Shown here piece by piece: positions 11,240-23,500 of a stretch of DNA of 64,000 bases. Under the pieces are notes generated by a model. It saw only the letters and a program-made list of their open reading frames with translations, did not search any database and was not told the DNA's origin. This stretch comes from Hydractinia symbiolongicarpus (taxonomy: Eukaryota > Cnidaria > Hydrozoa > Anthoathecata > Hydractiniidae). The DNA is taken from the NCBI RefSeq assembly GCF_029227915.1, contig NC_079884.1, positions 25,792,001 to 25,856,000 on the forward strand, given 5' to 3'. The position numbers and the translations under genes were made by a program. The first letter of the stretch is position 1. The number at the start of each line of letters is the position of its first letter.

Positions 11240-13600
11240 GTAAGTCGTCCACGTATTACTTCCTGAATATAAAGGAGATATAGTATTCAACATGTGTTAG
11301 ACCTATGTACGTTCCCAAGGCTTGTGGAGATAATGATGTGCTATTCTCCATAAAGCTCAAGTGTAGTAGCCTGTAGTAGAGCGTAGTAGAATGTATTTCT
11401 CTGTAGTAAAGCGTATTTCTCTGTAGTAGAGTGTAGTAGCCTGTAGTAGCTTGTAGTAGAGTGTAGTAGCTTGTAGTAGAGTGTAGTAGAGCGTATTTCT
11501 CTGTAGTAGAGCGTATTTCTCTGTAGTAAAGCGAATTTCTCTGTAGTAGAGTGTAGTAGCGTGTAGTAGAGCGTAGTAGAGTGTAGTAGCGTGTAGTAGA
11601 GCGTAGTAGAATGTATTTCTCTGTAGTAAAGCGTATTTCTCTGTAGTAGAGTGTAGTAGCGTGTAGTAGAGCGTAGTAGCGTGTAGTAGCGTGTAGTAGA
11701 GCGTAGTAGAATGTATTTCTCTGTAGTAAAGCGTATTTCTCTGTAGTAGAGTGTAGTAGCGTGTAGTAGAGCGTAGTAGCGTGTAGTAGAGCGTAGTAGA
11801 ATGTATTTCTCTGTAGTAAAGCGTATTTCTCTGTAGTAGAGTGTAGTAGCCTGTAGTAGCTTGTAGTAGAGTGTAGTAGCGTGTAGTAGAGCGTAGTAGA
11901 ATGTTTTTCTCTGTAGTAAAGCGTATTTCTCTGTAGTAGAGTGTAGTAGCGTGTAGTAGAGCGTAGTAGCGTGTAGTAGAGCGTAGTAGAATGTATTTCT
12001 CTGTAGTAAAGCGTATTTCTCTGTAGTAGAGTGTAGTAGCCTGTAGTAGCCTGTAGTAGAGTGTAGTAGCGTGTAGTAGAGCGTAGTAGAATGTATTTCT
12101 CTGTAGTAAAGCGTATTTCTCTGTAGTAGAGTGTAGTAGCGTGTAGTAGAGCGTAGTAGCGTGTAGTAGAGCGTAGTAGAATGTATTTCTCTGTAGTAAA
12201 GCGTATTTCTCTGTAGTAGAGTGTAGTAGCCTGTAGTAGCTTGTAGTAGAGTGTAGTAGCGTGTAGTAGAGCGTAGTAGAATGTATTTCTCTGTAGTAAA
12301 GCGTATTTCTCTGTAGTAGAGTGTAGTAGCCTGTAGTAGCCTGTAGTAGAGTGTAGTAGCGTGTAGTAGAGCGTAGTAGAATGTATTTCTCTGTAGTAAA
12401 GCGTATTTCTCTGTAGTAGAGTGTAGTATCGTGTAGTAGAGCGTAGTAGCGTGTAGTAGAGCGTAGTAGAATGTATTTCTCTGTAGTAAAGCGTATTTCT
12501 CTGTAGTAGAGTGTAGTAGCCTGTAGTAGCTTGTAGTAGAGTGTAGTAGCGTGTAGTAGAGCGTAGTAGAATGTATTTCTCTGTAGTAAAGCGTATTTCT
12601 CTGTAGTAGAGTGTAGTAGCCTGTAGTAGCCTGTAGTAGAGTGTAGTAGCGTGTAGTAGAGCGTAGTAGAATGTATTTCTCTGTAGTAAAGCGTATTTCT
12701 CTGTAGTAGAGTGTAGTAGCGTGTAGTAGAGCGTAGTAGCGTGTAGTAGAGCGTAGTAAAATGTATTTCTCTGTAGTAAAGCGTATTTCTCTGTAGTAGA
12801 GTGTAGTAGCCTGTAGTAGCTTGTAGTAGAGTGTAGTAGCGTGTAGTAGAGCGTAGTAGAATGTATTTCTCTGTAGTAAAGCGTATTTCTCTGTAGTAGA
12901 GTGTAGTAGCGTGTAGTAGAGCGTAGTAGCGTGTAGTAGAGCGTAGTAGAATGTATTTCTCTGTAGTAAAGCGTATTTCTCTGTAGCAGAGTGTAGTAGC
13001 CTGTAGTAGAGTGTAGTAGCTTGTAGTAGAGTGTAGTAGAGCGTAATTCTCTGTAGTAGAATGTATTTCTCTGTGGTAAAGCGTATTTTTCTGTAGTAGA
13101 GTGTAGTAGCCTGTAGTAGAGCGTAGTAGCTTGTAGTAGAGTGTAGTAGGTTGTAGTAGAGTGTAGTAGCTTGTAGTAGAGTGTAGTAGCCTGTTAAGAA
13201 GCGCAGGGGTTTACAGCAGTTAAGCTGCATACAAATAGTTTCAAAAAATATTCTAACTTTTCAGTTAAATTGAACTGGGGAAAACGGCGTTCAAGTGACT
13301 ACCATCGCCATGATGGTCTCGCACTATATACAAACGAAAAATTATCTGGACATCCTCCCACAAAAGATTCTTATCAGTACATCAATTGTAGTTGGTAGAT
13401 AAACAAGCCATGATGGCCGATTCGCCAGTGGTCATCATAATATCAGAGACAAAGAAACAAATTTAGCAGACACGCCTAAATATTCATTTTCAATTTCACA
13501 TCTTGTGTTTTACTGCGCTTACCCAACGAGACATGATCAGTTTGTTTGAGTCTAACAGAATACATCACAAGCAATGTATGTTCCAAATACCATTAGTAAA
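11240..13600 (-). mobile_element. Decamer-array element, copy 1 (inverted to 31395-34665)
   Basis: The flanks of the array at 11361-13190 match the flanks of the array at 31691-34540 in reverse complement. On the left the match runs from TAAGTCGTCCACG (near 11241) to the array. On the right it runs from 13200 to about 13600 (the stretch with AACGAGACATGATC and the words around ACATTGC). The two loci are therefore two copies of one longer unit in opposite orientation. No transposase, short TIR or target duplication was found, so the class is unknown. Confidence 0.75.
11361..13190. repeat. 10-bp-unit satellite array, 183 units in register
   Basis: On the minus strand the array is a run of decamers of the form TACNNNNTAC or TACAGAGAAA (TACACTCTAC, TACAAGCTAC, TACAGGCTAC, TACGCTTTAC, TACATTCTAC, TACGCTCTAC, TACACGCTAC). 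About eight unit types follow each other in higher-order blocks of roughly 90-100 bp. Every unit stays in the same 10-base register from end to end. The long open frame here (11341-13230, minus) follows from the lack of stop codons in these units and is not a gene. Confidence 0.95.
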
Positions 13601-13985
13601 GGCGAGTGATCAGTATTACGTAAGAGATACGGTTGTTTCCGTAAATAAGACCCTTGATAAAAATTTAGAAAAAAGCTCCTGTTTTAGAAGCAATCCATAC
13701 ATCTCAGATTCAGTTGTTTCGGTGGATTGGGCCATTGTTAAGCATTCAGGAAAAAGCTCCTATTTCTAGAAGCAATCCATATATCACAGATGCGGTTATT
13801 TCGGTAAATTGAGCCATTGATAAACATTCAGGAAAAAGATCCTGTTTCTAGAAGCAATCCGTACATAATAGAATTACTTGTTTTGGTGAGCTAGGCCATT
13901 GATAAAAATTCAGGAAAATGGTCATGTTTCTAGAAGCAATCTATACATAACAGGTTCAGTTGTTTTGGTGAATTGGGCCTTTCAT
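13600..13985. repeat. 82-bp tandem repeat, about 4.7 copies
   Basis: The word AGAAGCAATCC recurs at 13687, 13768, 13850 and 13932 (spacing 81-82 bp) within a unit that also contains GGAAAAAGCTCCTG and TTGTTTCGGTGAATTGGGCC-like text. Divergence between units is moderate. It abuts the decamer element on its right but has no counterpart beside copy 2. Confidence 0.8.
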
Positions 13986-14039
13986 AACCTTTTAGATAAT
14001 ACTTTTTGACATTCAATTTTGGCCGGAATATAAAATTTC

Positions 14040-14215
14040 AGAACAAAAGTTACCGAATTTGGCGCTTGTCTATGATAATATCAGTTAAACGCTCCATGTT
14101 TCTCTTGTTTCGTTCAATTTAGACAATATAAAACTAAATTTTAGACCAAAAATCACCGAAGTCGGCACTTGTCTATGCCATTATCAATTAAGCGCTCCAT
14201 GTTTCTCTCGTTTCG
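14040..14215. repeat. Two-copy tandem duplication of about 90 bp
   Basis: The block around GGCGCTTGTCTATGATAATA and CGCTCCATGTTTCTC is repeated once about 90 bp later with scattered substitutions. Confidence 0.6.
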
Positions 14216-15109
14216 CTTAATTGAAAATGAAATGTGTCTAAGGTATTGTCACATATACGAACTCTACTTGTCTTGTTTCGATGAATTAAGACCTGAATAC
14301 TTTTGTATATGCCGATTATCTCTTGGTTGAAAGAAACCTTTTTTTGTTTCACAACATTAAAACTTGTTAACGTATACCGGAACAAAGTTTTCGGCAAATA
14401 TGTATCACGCCGTCTTTGCTAAGGATTAATCTGTATGCTTTCGAATATAGAAGAATCCGTTTTTTGTGAAACAATTGTTAATATATATTGAACGATTGTA
14501 GTTTATAGTTGTAGAGTCTTGATGAAATCTAGTGGTGTTTGTGTATTTCACAGACTAAAAGCTACTTTCTAAAAATATGCTCATGCACTACGAAAGTCAA
14601 AACAATTAGCATCCGTGGCATCACAGAATGTTTCACAAAAAGATTGCTACTTCTTTATGAATTGCTTTTTGTTAATATAGGAAGTTTTTTATATGATTAC
14701 TTTAAAAATAATATGATCAAGCTTGTGGTCATCCTTTTTAATATATTACATAGGGAATGATATTGAGACATTCACTTTCCGTTTGATAGCCCATTGTGAT
14801 TGATTTCAATTTATTTCCACAAATGAGTATGTATAATACAGTGTCACGTATGAGGTGTGCTAGTTTTACGTATATTATACGTCTTGTATTATTCTAAGAA
14901 GCAATTAACTACTTGTTAAAAAGGGAAAAATATATATTCTACAAATAGTTGAAATATAGTATAGAGCTATTAGTTTTTCTCTTCTTGATTAAAGTAGAAT
15001 GAAAAGTCCTTGCAGGCTAAAAGATTTCGGAACAAATTCAATTTATTTCATTCCCTTTATAGTTCAGAAACATACTTTAATGACTTGACACAAGTTGATA
15101 ATATAAATT
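14216..15109. other. AT-rich stretch, nothing recognised
   Basis: Only short, unconvincing frames. No RNA gene or repeat family supported. Confidence 0.5.
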
Positions 15110-15577
15110 GACTAGTCGTTGATTAGTCGCCCGTCCTTTATATTTACCTGTCGCAGCAAAGTGGATAAAAATATATCGCATTTGATATTCGTGTTTCCGC
15201 AACATCATTTTCTAACTCAGCGGAGGTCCGCGCAGAGACAGACAGACGACGGCTATTATTATAGAGACTAGCCGTTAACCCGTGGAAAATTCCACGGGGT
15301 CGCCCGTCCTTTATATATCGCATTTCGTGTTTCCGCCACGGGACTCGCCTATCGCAGACAGACAGACAAAATACGGCTATTATTAAAGAGACTAGTCGTT
15401 AGCCCGTGTAAAAATCCACGGGGTCGTCCGTCCTTCAAATTAACCCGTTGCAACAAAGTGGACAGAAATATATCGCATTTGGTATTGATGCGCATTTTAA
15501 AAATTCGTGTTTCCGTTACGGGACACGGCTTTCGCGGACACACAGACAGACAGACGACGGCTATTATTAAAGAGATT
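15110..15577. repeat. Three tandem copies of a foldback/short interspersed element
   Basis: Copies at about 15110-15267, 15268-15390 and 15391-15577 share the order ACTAGTCGTTAACCCGTGG - hairpin - CGCCCGTCC - CAGACAGACAGACGACGG - CTATTATTAAAGAG. Copies 2 and 3 carry the hairpin CCCGTGGAAAATTCCACGGG or a variant; copy 1 has lost it. A fourth, diverged copy is at 38467-38608. The element begins and ends within ACTAG/TAGAG-like words. The family name is unknown to me. Confidence 0.8.
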
Positions 15578-15751
15578 ACAAACAATAGAACATACTGTGT
15601 GAAATGAGTGAGAAGGATAAGAAGGAAAACGAAGGAGGAAAAAGCCCGTTTAAACAAGATTTCGGATACGATACGAAATCTTAAAAAAATATGTAATCCC
15701 GGAAAAGAGCTATGGTAGTTCAAATAATAAATACAGACGATAACAGCTACA

Positions 15752-16625
15752 TTATTCCGGGTCACTGTCTGAGCCGGACAGGGAAACATGCCTCTCTTCA
15801 GGATTAACCTTTTCGCCATTGGTAAGCACTGAAATATAAAAAAATGTCATAGAAAAGCATTTGAGAAACCATATCTAATCCTAAGTTTTAAAACTGCAAG
15901 AGCTGTTGTTAAGATATCCCAATCAGAAGCACACAATAAAGAAGAATCCTGAACATTTGACAAAACCAAAAAAAAAAAAATATAAATATAAACTAGCAGC
16001 ACAATTAGGCAAAAGAAGCATTCAGCATACCTCATTCGCATATAAGTTGAAGCTATTGACATCTATCTCATTTTCCAATTATACTGTAAAAAAGCCAGTA
16101 GCTAGACATTTCTTTTTTGAGTATGCCGACTTCTTCTTCGCATCTTTTCAACAACTCATTTTCGTTGTTGCCACTATTTTTTAAACCCTACAGTACCTCA
16201 ACCCGAATGTTTTCACAATGAGTGTAAAATCATGATATATGAAGTGTCAAGAAATGTAACAACAATTCTACTTACCATCAATCTCTGTATTTTCCATCCA
16301 TGGGAAATCAAAATCACTGTCTTCGCCAGACTTCTCCTCAACACGAGGTACACCAATGTCCCCGCAATGGTGTTATAACATTTCATGAAGTCTTTATCAA
16401 CGTCTCCACAGATTTACATACTATGTAATTCAATCCTCCTTTTATTATCTGCCTTCTTTGTTTCTTGTTTGTCCTTATATGCATTGCTTCTGCCCATGAA
16501 ATAAGGTGTCGTTGTCCTTTTCGCTTGCTGTTGTTATTTTCAAGTTTTTCACGGAGCAACTTTTCCATTTTGCTAGCAGGATAATTCTTTGTTGAGATCC
16601 ACTCTAGATCTTTTGCATGAAACAA
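15752..16625 (-). CDS. Candidate 3' end of a minus-strand gene, unidentified
   Basis: Two minus-strand exons join in phase: 16276-~16375, with the acidic peptide EEKSGEDSDFDFPWMENTEID ending at a GTAAG donor, and 15752-15828, with LTNGEKVNPEERHVSLSGSD and a stop, after a TTTATATTTCAG acceptor. Just upstream, 16383-~16612 carries an open frame rich in K, R and E (SKMEKLLREKLENNN), but a stop and a frame change separate it from 16375. Either an intron end is missed or the gene is decayed. The acidic tail suggests a nuclear protein. No family recognised. Confidence 0.35.
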
Positions 16626-18483
16626 GAAGATATATTCAGATGATAGAATATATCTTACCTACTTTAATCATACAAATTTAGCAAGATTGAATTGAATTGA
16701 AGAACACTTTCGAAAAGTGAATTTAAATTTCATGAAATAGATTTTCGCCATGGAACCATTGTGTGATTGTTTTTTGAAGAGTACATACACATTTTCAATG
16801 TGTTTATTGAAATTTCAATACGTTCTTGTTTCAATTATTCCTTTTGAAATTTACTATATTGATCAGGAAGGAACCATTTTTAGCTCGAAATATACTTGCT
16901 CTGCACTTCACTCACAAGTTACCTAGTGTACCTAGTGTAGATAAACAACCACCTCCAATTTACATTCGCTCAGCGGTCATTTTTTTAAATAATGGAACAA
17001 TATTCAGCAACCTTTCCCAACAAACTATCTCATGCTGATTACGTAAGTCTCAAATGATTTTCCATTATAGAATACTTCATAGAATGTTATTAAACAATTG
17101 ATATTTTATACTCTTAGCCTTTTACTTTGTGCAAATTTAGTACTATACTGTGAGTTCTTGTGTTATGGTAGTTATCCTTTTTAAACAATTTAGTTTTTTG
17201 CGGTTGTCTATACCATGGCAAACAACTCTGTTTGTGAGTGACCACGGTAAAATACACAGTATGGATTGGTGGCCCCCTAACTCACCGCTGGAGGCAAGAA
17301 AGAAGGTAAGATAACTCTTGTACGCGCCTAACTGACTGGCCATCTCCAAAAGCCACCCCCACCTCTCCCCCTCCTAGCTAATGACGGCAGTTTATTGTTT
17401 TCCACTTTCATATTAGAATCTTGATTACCTGTAAATAAACATTACCTACGTCCCCTAAACGACTATCGTGCAGAGAAACGCACAGTTCTGTGAAAAAACG
17501 AGTCTGTCTAGCCACAAATTTAGCCAGGAGACCCAGCGTTTTCCCTTCAAACCGCCTTTACGATCAATTTTTTCTTTCTCTATCAAAGAAAGCTTAAATA
17601 ACTAGGCTAGTCATAAAGTATGATATGAAATGTTATGGAAGGTTGAGCTGGGTATCCTGGCTACAGACTCAGCCTAGTGTAAGTGGCGGCTTCTCAAGTT
17701 TGTAGATACCTGATGATGACGTTAATAAATAAATCTTAGTGTTATATTTCCTTGTTTGAAACAGGGAAGAGGATGGGGAACAAGGATGCAGTAGTCCGTA
17801 AACCGCGAAGCGCCCTGCAGTGCAGCGGATAGACGCAGCAGCGATGCGCTCCGTCCTGACATAGTCACCAGGTCTCTATATTATATGGATTCTCGGATTT
17901 CCTGAAAAAATCATCAATATATCCATTTTTCATACATATGGTCAATATGTCAATATTTAGAAGCCCGTTCATTGCAGTGCATATGGACATAATATCAATT
18001 CTACATTATCGATATATTGTCCGTTTTTTATAGTGAGTATGTTGTAAAAACAAAGCCCTTAGAAGTCAAAAATGTCATAAGGAGAACATTTTAAACCTTG
18101 TCAAAACCCAACAACTTTACTATTCAAATCTGGCTGTTCAAATCTTCGTTGTCGAACCATTAAAAAGCAATGTAAAGAGCCTTAACTTTTGATTAATCAC
18201 GGTAGAAAAATTCGAAGAGCTTAAATTTCTGATTTGTTTCCATTTTAAAAAAGCAGCAAAAGATAAATAAGAATCTCCTCCATATCGTTACTTACCGGTA
18301 CTGGCTTGGATAGAACTTGATGATGTGGTTACAAAAGACTGGGTAACAAAGCGTACGGCGGTTCTTATGATCAATGGCAATTAAAAATAATTAAAATACC
18401 GGAGATTAATGTAGTTTATTCTATTACACCGCAATTTTGCACACAAAAAGATAGAATAAGTGTATTACTGAATGAATTACAAA
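16626..18483. other. Non-coding stretch, one possible minus-strand exon
   Basis: Mostly featureless. A Ser/Thr-rich frame with a perfect GTAAGT donor lies on the minus strand at about 18297-18355 (TTSSSSIQAS) and could be an upstream exon of the 15752-16625 locus; this is speculation. Confidence 0.3.
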
Positions 18484-18623
18484 TTTTGAATTGATTTGGA
18501 TTATTGTTTGTTGCAGTATGAAACTAATTACTGCACACCTTGTTGTTCTTTAATTTGAACTACCACCTTTTAAAGATGGATTGGATTCGAACCAATAACT
18601 TTCATAGTCTTGCAACAATAGAC
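18484..18623 (-). repeat. tRNA-derived SINE fragment (copy 1)
   Basis: About 140 bp shared with 24121-24255. On the minus strand it contains ATTGGTTCGAATCCAAT at 18580-18596: a full tRNA T-arm (5-bp stem, 7-nt TTCGAAT loop) including the pol III B box. The A box is absent, and the two copies diverge just upstream, so these are 5'-truncated. Confidence 0.65.
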
Positions 18624-19433
18624 TTAATTTACTTGGAATTCACGAAATTCAATGTCACTTCAAATAAAAACACATCATAAAGCTTGTTGTTACAAAATTA
18701 ATTGTGAGTTAAAAACCGTAGCTAAGTATTACAGGTTTGTTGAAACTGTTGTCTCCTTGAATTAACAAACTTTAGACTTTCGCCAAAATTTTTTTTAAAG
18801 TAAAGGGTGTAGCCACCTATCTGAAAACATTGTTGCAGCCAACTGGTTTTCGGCTATTTTCGCTTTTTAGCCAGATTTTTTTAAAAATTCACGTTAATTT
18901 AATGTCCCTTATTAAAGTGTAACGTAAATATCCAGGACGTTTAAAAAGCTACTAGTTGTATTTTTCTGACATCGCAACAGCGATTATAGCCAGGGACGAG
19001 GTTGTATTATTATAACCTCGCTACGGACGACGTTGTACTTTTATAACATAACACAAGTTCAGCTGGGAAGAGGCCAGGGAAGGGCTGCAGAAAGTTAGTA
19101 TGTATCACCATGCTCGGCAGCATGGCTGCATGTATTAATGTAACTGTGTCTCTTTTATTACTTGCAGAGTAATTAATTACCCAATGGGTTATGGCATATG
19201 CTCGTCATTCATAAAACAACGCATCCATCCATACCGTACCGTACGCATTTAATTTTTGCAACGTGAAATTCATCGTTAAACAAATTTTAAAATTCTGGTT
19301 AAATACTAAGAATTAAAACGCAAAGGCCTACTAAATATCTCGATTAACATTTAAGGTCTTTTTTTATCACATGAAATGTGTACAACTGTTCTAAATTTTA
19401 ACGAGTTTGTTCGGAAACAAAAAAGCAAGGGGA
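18624..19433. other. Non-coding stretch
   Basis: AT-rich. The GACGAGGTTGTATTATTATA / TATAACCTCG foldback words near 18990-19045 are the only local structure seen; related GACAAGGTTG words occur near 57735. Confidence 0.4.
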
Positions 19434-20780
19434 ACTTTATTCTAGTCAGTACACAAGCAAGCGAATTGAATTAAGTAATTGGGAAAGATGTCCTATTAGG
19501 GTAAATATTTAGGCAATTAGCCTGGCACATCCACACCTACACATACAATACTGAAAACAAAATTTAGGAAACCATTCCCGCAATATATACGATATTGAAT
19601 GTTTTGTGAAGCTAAACAAGGCAAATCTTATTCTGATTAAAAAACAATTAGACAAGTAGCGAAACCTATCAATTCATCATTAAAAAAGTATTTTAGGGAA
19701 TAATCTTACGCAATATAAAAAAAAGAACAGAATAAAAAACGGTCCAACGATCACTTTTTTCTACTCAAAAATCGAAAGGGCGAGTAGCACGCGCGTGCGT
19801 ATATCATTGCATGTGCATACATCAAAGATTTTGTTAAAGCTCTCTCGCACCTTGTAGGAAGAAGCTCGCACCAAATGAAATGTTCAATGTTCTAGCAAGC
19901 GAATAAAAAAGCCTTTCTTCTACTTTGTAAACAGGCAAGGGAGCAAAAGATCCTGACATACAACCTAAAAGATATCTGATAAAAACGCTATCGCGAAAGG
20001 TGAAGTATTAAATCTCTTGGTCGGCCAATTCGAGAAAAGACTTTATTCCACTCAGAAAACAGGCACAAGAGTGTTAGACCTATCCATACATCATTTGAAA
20101 TGAGAATTTTGGAAGTTGCCTTTCACGCTGAATATAATGTTAGATATCCATCCATACACTACTAAAAAGGAGATTTAGCTAGTAAGCGAATCAAAAGCGA
20201 AACTTTATTCTACACCACAAAGAAGCAATCAAGAAGAAGACCCTACCAGATATGTCTAAAAACACTTCATTCCACTCCGATAACAATCACGCGCGATAAT
20301 ATCAGATGTCCTAGCATGTAAATTCACGGGAAGACTTTATTGCACTCAGTAAGAAGCAGGAACAAGGGAGACCGATCCATACCACCATACAATATTAAAA
20401 GGATATTTTGCAAAATACCTTCAGGCGGAAAAACATACAGCATGTCCTAGCAGACCTGTGTATACAAAATTAGTTCTACTCAGTAAACAACCAATCAAAT
20501 GAGAGATCCATCCATACCTTATAAAAATAGAGATTTTATCAATATACATGCATCATTTGAAAAACGCATTTTTTGATCTTACCCTTCGCGCGAATTAAAA
20601 TATTTAGCACGCCAACCTTAGATGTTCTAACAGCTCAATTCACGGAATACTTTATTCGACGCAGCAAAAATGAAGGAATGTGGGACACCTATCCATACAT
20701 CTATCAAAAGAGAGATATTGAAACAAGCAGTAGAGTTGAATAACTATCCATACACAAATAAAAACGATATTTCAGAAAAA
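19434..20780. repeat. Degenerate tandem repeat with ACTTTATTC and TCCATAC words
   Basis: A loose pattern - AATTCACGGAA, ACTTTATTCCACTCAGTAA, GCAAGCAAG, ATCCATCCATAC, then AAAAGAGATTTTG - recurs at irregular spacing (about 65-180 bp), for example at 19434, 20041, 20201, 20266, 20334, 20470 and 20649. It looks like an old, decayed satellite. Confidence 0.6.
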
Positions 20781-21403
20781 TACTTGTGTGTATCATATGT
20801 TTTTTTTGCTGTTCATAGGAAGCAGTTTAATGTGATTTTGAACTTTCAATATTTTTAAAACTAAAACCTTATGACAAAAATGATAAAAATGTATATGGAC
20901 TTTTTTTGTTCGTAGCTGTTAGAAAAACTATTGGAGGGACATAGTTATTAATATAGTCTAACTAGCTAAATAAAATTGAGTTATGACTGTTATGGTTGCT
21001 ACGAAGTTAAGTTATATTGTGCTGTCCTAGGCCCGTTCTTAAGGCTCTCTAGCCATTGAACGCTACGACTTTCTCATAATAACCGGTTGAAAATAGCTAT
21101 TAGGTAATAATAGTATGAATAGAATTTGATTTAGCTAATATTGGGTATATTTTGACTCCTAAAAAGAAATAGTACTCTAGCATTTTTTTTTTTGCAAAAC
21201 AGTAAAATTTGTTGAGTTATTTCTAAAAGGTTTTAGTAATTCTAATAGACTAAGGCAGTTCACAAGATAGTTAGCGTATTGCTCTGAATAGACCCGTCAT
21301 CATGCTCCATCCATACTACACGAAGGTAGCATAGAAGCACACAGTATGTTACAAAAAAATTATGGTCCTTTTTTGAACATTATATTTAATTAAAACGTAT
21401 ATA
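20781..21403. other. AT-rich stretch, nothing recognised
   Basis: No exon, RNA gene or repeat family supported. Confidence 0.5.
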
Positions 21404-21583
21404 CAGTTGACTCTCTCCGATCCGAATCTCTATTATCCGAATTTTTAACTATAATCCGAACAAATTAAAAATCAGCGTCAATTTTCCTTAAGAAACTCTC
21501 ATAATCTACTTTCTACTATCCGACTCTCTGTAATCTGAAAGAGAATTATCCCCCTTGAGATTCGGATTAGAGAGAGTCAACTG
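21404..21583. mobile_element. pogo/Tigger-like MITE, 180 bp, TA target duplication
   Basis: Ends are CAGTTGACTCTCTCCGATCC and its inverse (GGATTAGAGAGAGTCAACTG), with TA at 21402-21403 and 21584-21585. Same class as 10853-11028 but a different family. The middle repeats TATCCGAA-type words. Confidence 0.8.
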
Positions 21584-21689
21584 TACATACATTTCAATAA
21601 AATAATTTGTTATAATTTTTCTATACCGAAATATCGCCGCTTTATTAAAAGAAAAATGCTATTCAGTTGATGTCGACATAAGTATGATA

Positions 21690-22130
21690 TATAAAGGTAG
21701 CAGAACTACTTTAGGATCCACTGACAGAGATGTGACAAGGTTAGATGAAAAGACTGATCGACTTCATCGAACACATATGCATATAGACTTGATAAGCGCA
21801 AAACAAATGTTACGTCATATCCATGCTGAAAGTTTTAAAAAATGTTGTTTACGCTTTTCAGAAATCATTTCAGAAAGCCGAGTATAGAACTTTCGACACA
21901 CGCGACCCATTCCGCCACACACGGATATCGCTAGTGGCGGTAAAGTTTCATGCTCTACTTGCAAAATAAGTTTATTGTAATTTTTCTTTTTTTCCATTTT
22001 ATTTACATCATATGCTTTTGGTAGCACACCTTCGCATCTAAAAATGCCATTTGACCAGTGTTCCAAAAGCCTCTTGTGCATACATAACTCTCGATTCCTG
22101 AGAAACATTCGCTGTCCACTGGCTCAATGG
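21690..22130 (-). pseudogene. LINE-type ORF, C-terminal remnant
   Basis: Minus-strand translation shows the tail seen after the reverse transcriptase in many cnidarian non-LTR retrotransposon proteins: a GFW...AFLDARVC block (about 22075-22120), then KKKNYNKLILQVEHET, then SVCGGMGRVC and FYTRL (near 21890-21990), and after a stop near 21815 a piece resembling the usual FALIKS..C(I/V)RGSRS end. The frame is broken at least twice, so it is a dead 5'-truncated copy. No reverse transcriptase core is present. Confidence 0.6.
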
Positions 22131-22993
22131 CTCACCAGGTAACTGTTGTAGACACGGTTCAATGTAACATCATGACAAACCTCTTTTAGTTACATCCCCG
22201 TGACATTACGGATTTCATTGTCTAAGCGAAAGGAAGCCACATTATTTGCATGACAAAGCATGATCAATTGTGAACTTGAAATTCGAATCTGAGCCCAGAA
22301 GCATAGCTTGTTAATTGTGTATCTCTCGTTCCTTGAAGGTAGTCAGTCAACTAGATACACTGCTTCCTGGTTGATATCGTTCAGTCTGATTTCCTGCTTA
22401 CACATTTCACTTCTGACATGATCAAGAATGACACTAATCTTAGCAATTTTTATTTTGTTTGATTGTTTTTTCTGTTGTTTCAGTTCTGGATCTTCTTCAT
22501 ATTGTCGAGTCTGTTTTTTTATTTGTTTACCAAGATATTCAGTTATTTGTGATAAGTTTTAGAATATTCGTAAGACGACCAAGTTTAACCGGGAGTGACA
22601 GCAGTTGTCTCTCGTTATTGTTTACTTTAATACCTCCCGTCAGTGCTGGTATTAATTCGAATTAATAACTACGAGTACTTCTTCCAATAATTATATTATG
22701 TGTGGTATGTTTGCATACAGTATGTTAATTTATGCTTGTAGCCAGCCACTGATAAAACAACTTTATGTCCCTTGCGACTCTGTTTTAGCAATTTTACTCA
22801 GCATCTTTAATTCATTAATCCAATCTTCTACCTTATCCAAAATATATCCACCTTTCAAGCTTCTTGAACCAATTACATTATTACATTATTACCAATTACA
22901 TGTTACAAACTGCGGTGTGATAAATTAGTTTCCTCAAAAAATTATTTTTTTAACTAAATTTTACTTATTGGATTTGATTTTCACATGGCAACT
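22131..22993. other. Non-coding stretch
   Basis: Nothing recognised apart from copy 2 of the dispersed TTTCCTCAAAAAATTATT word at 22929-22950. Confidence 0.5.
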
Positions 22994-23195
22994 ACAATCA
23001 TGTTCATAATAGTTTTGGAAAAACCACTTTCCCCCTCCCCCCACTCTTCAGTGTTGGTTGGAGGTCTTTTCCAGAGTCGCCGGCAGTATTTTGGGGCACA
23101 AATCAACACAAAATCAACACTGACTGTTGGGGGAGGGGGGAAACTCTGAAAAAAGCCTCAAAAGCCGTTTTTCCAATAATTTATGAACATGATTG
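22994..23195. mobile_element. MITE with long imperfect TIRs, copy 1
   Basis: Ends are ACAATCATGTTCATAA and TTATGAACATGATTGT. Inner arms carry CCCCCTCCCCCC and its complement, so the strand can fold and also form G-rich or C-rich structures. A near-identical copy in the same orientation is at 23797-24001. No clear target duplication was found. Confidence 0.8.
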
Positions 23196-23261
23196 TCTGT
23201 AAATGACATAAAAAAATTGAAAACGGGTTGCCCTTGTTTAGAGCCAAAATTTTGCTTTGAT

Positions 23262-23500
23262 GACACGTTTCACACGTTCCGTACACGTTCCACACCCGTT
23301 CCAAGGTGCTCCACCATCGGTTGCACCTAAATTGAACACGTTCCACACGTACCGTCAAATTCAATGAAATTGAAGTAAATTTTAATTTTTATAAAAAATT
23401 GACGGAACGTGTGGAACGTGTGCTACTGCAGTCTCCTCTTGTACACTTGGCTATGGAACTTGAGTGGAACGTGTGCGGAACGTGTGTGGAACGTGTGTGT
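23262..23500. repeat. Inverted clusters of GGAACGTGTG
   Basis: About five CACACGTTCC-type words (23262-23358) face about five GGAACGTGTG words (23402-23500). TTGACGG(A/T)ACGTGTGG occurs at the inner edges in inverted orientation, giving a foldback with an AT-rich loop. The cluster lies midway between two copies of one MITE. Short frames here have no coding value. Confidence 0.75.

Noticed and set aside
11341-13230. 629-codon minus-strand open frame (LLQATTLYYREIRFTTEKY pattern)
   Set aside because: It is the translation of the stop-free decamer array. The same array is open in other frames too, and the protein has no independent signal.
15349-15819. 156-codon minus-strand frame
   Set aside because: It runs through the three-copy foldback repeat, and its upstream part overlaps the better-supported exon 15752-15828 in another frame.
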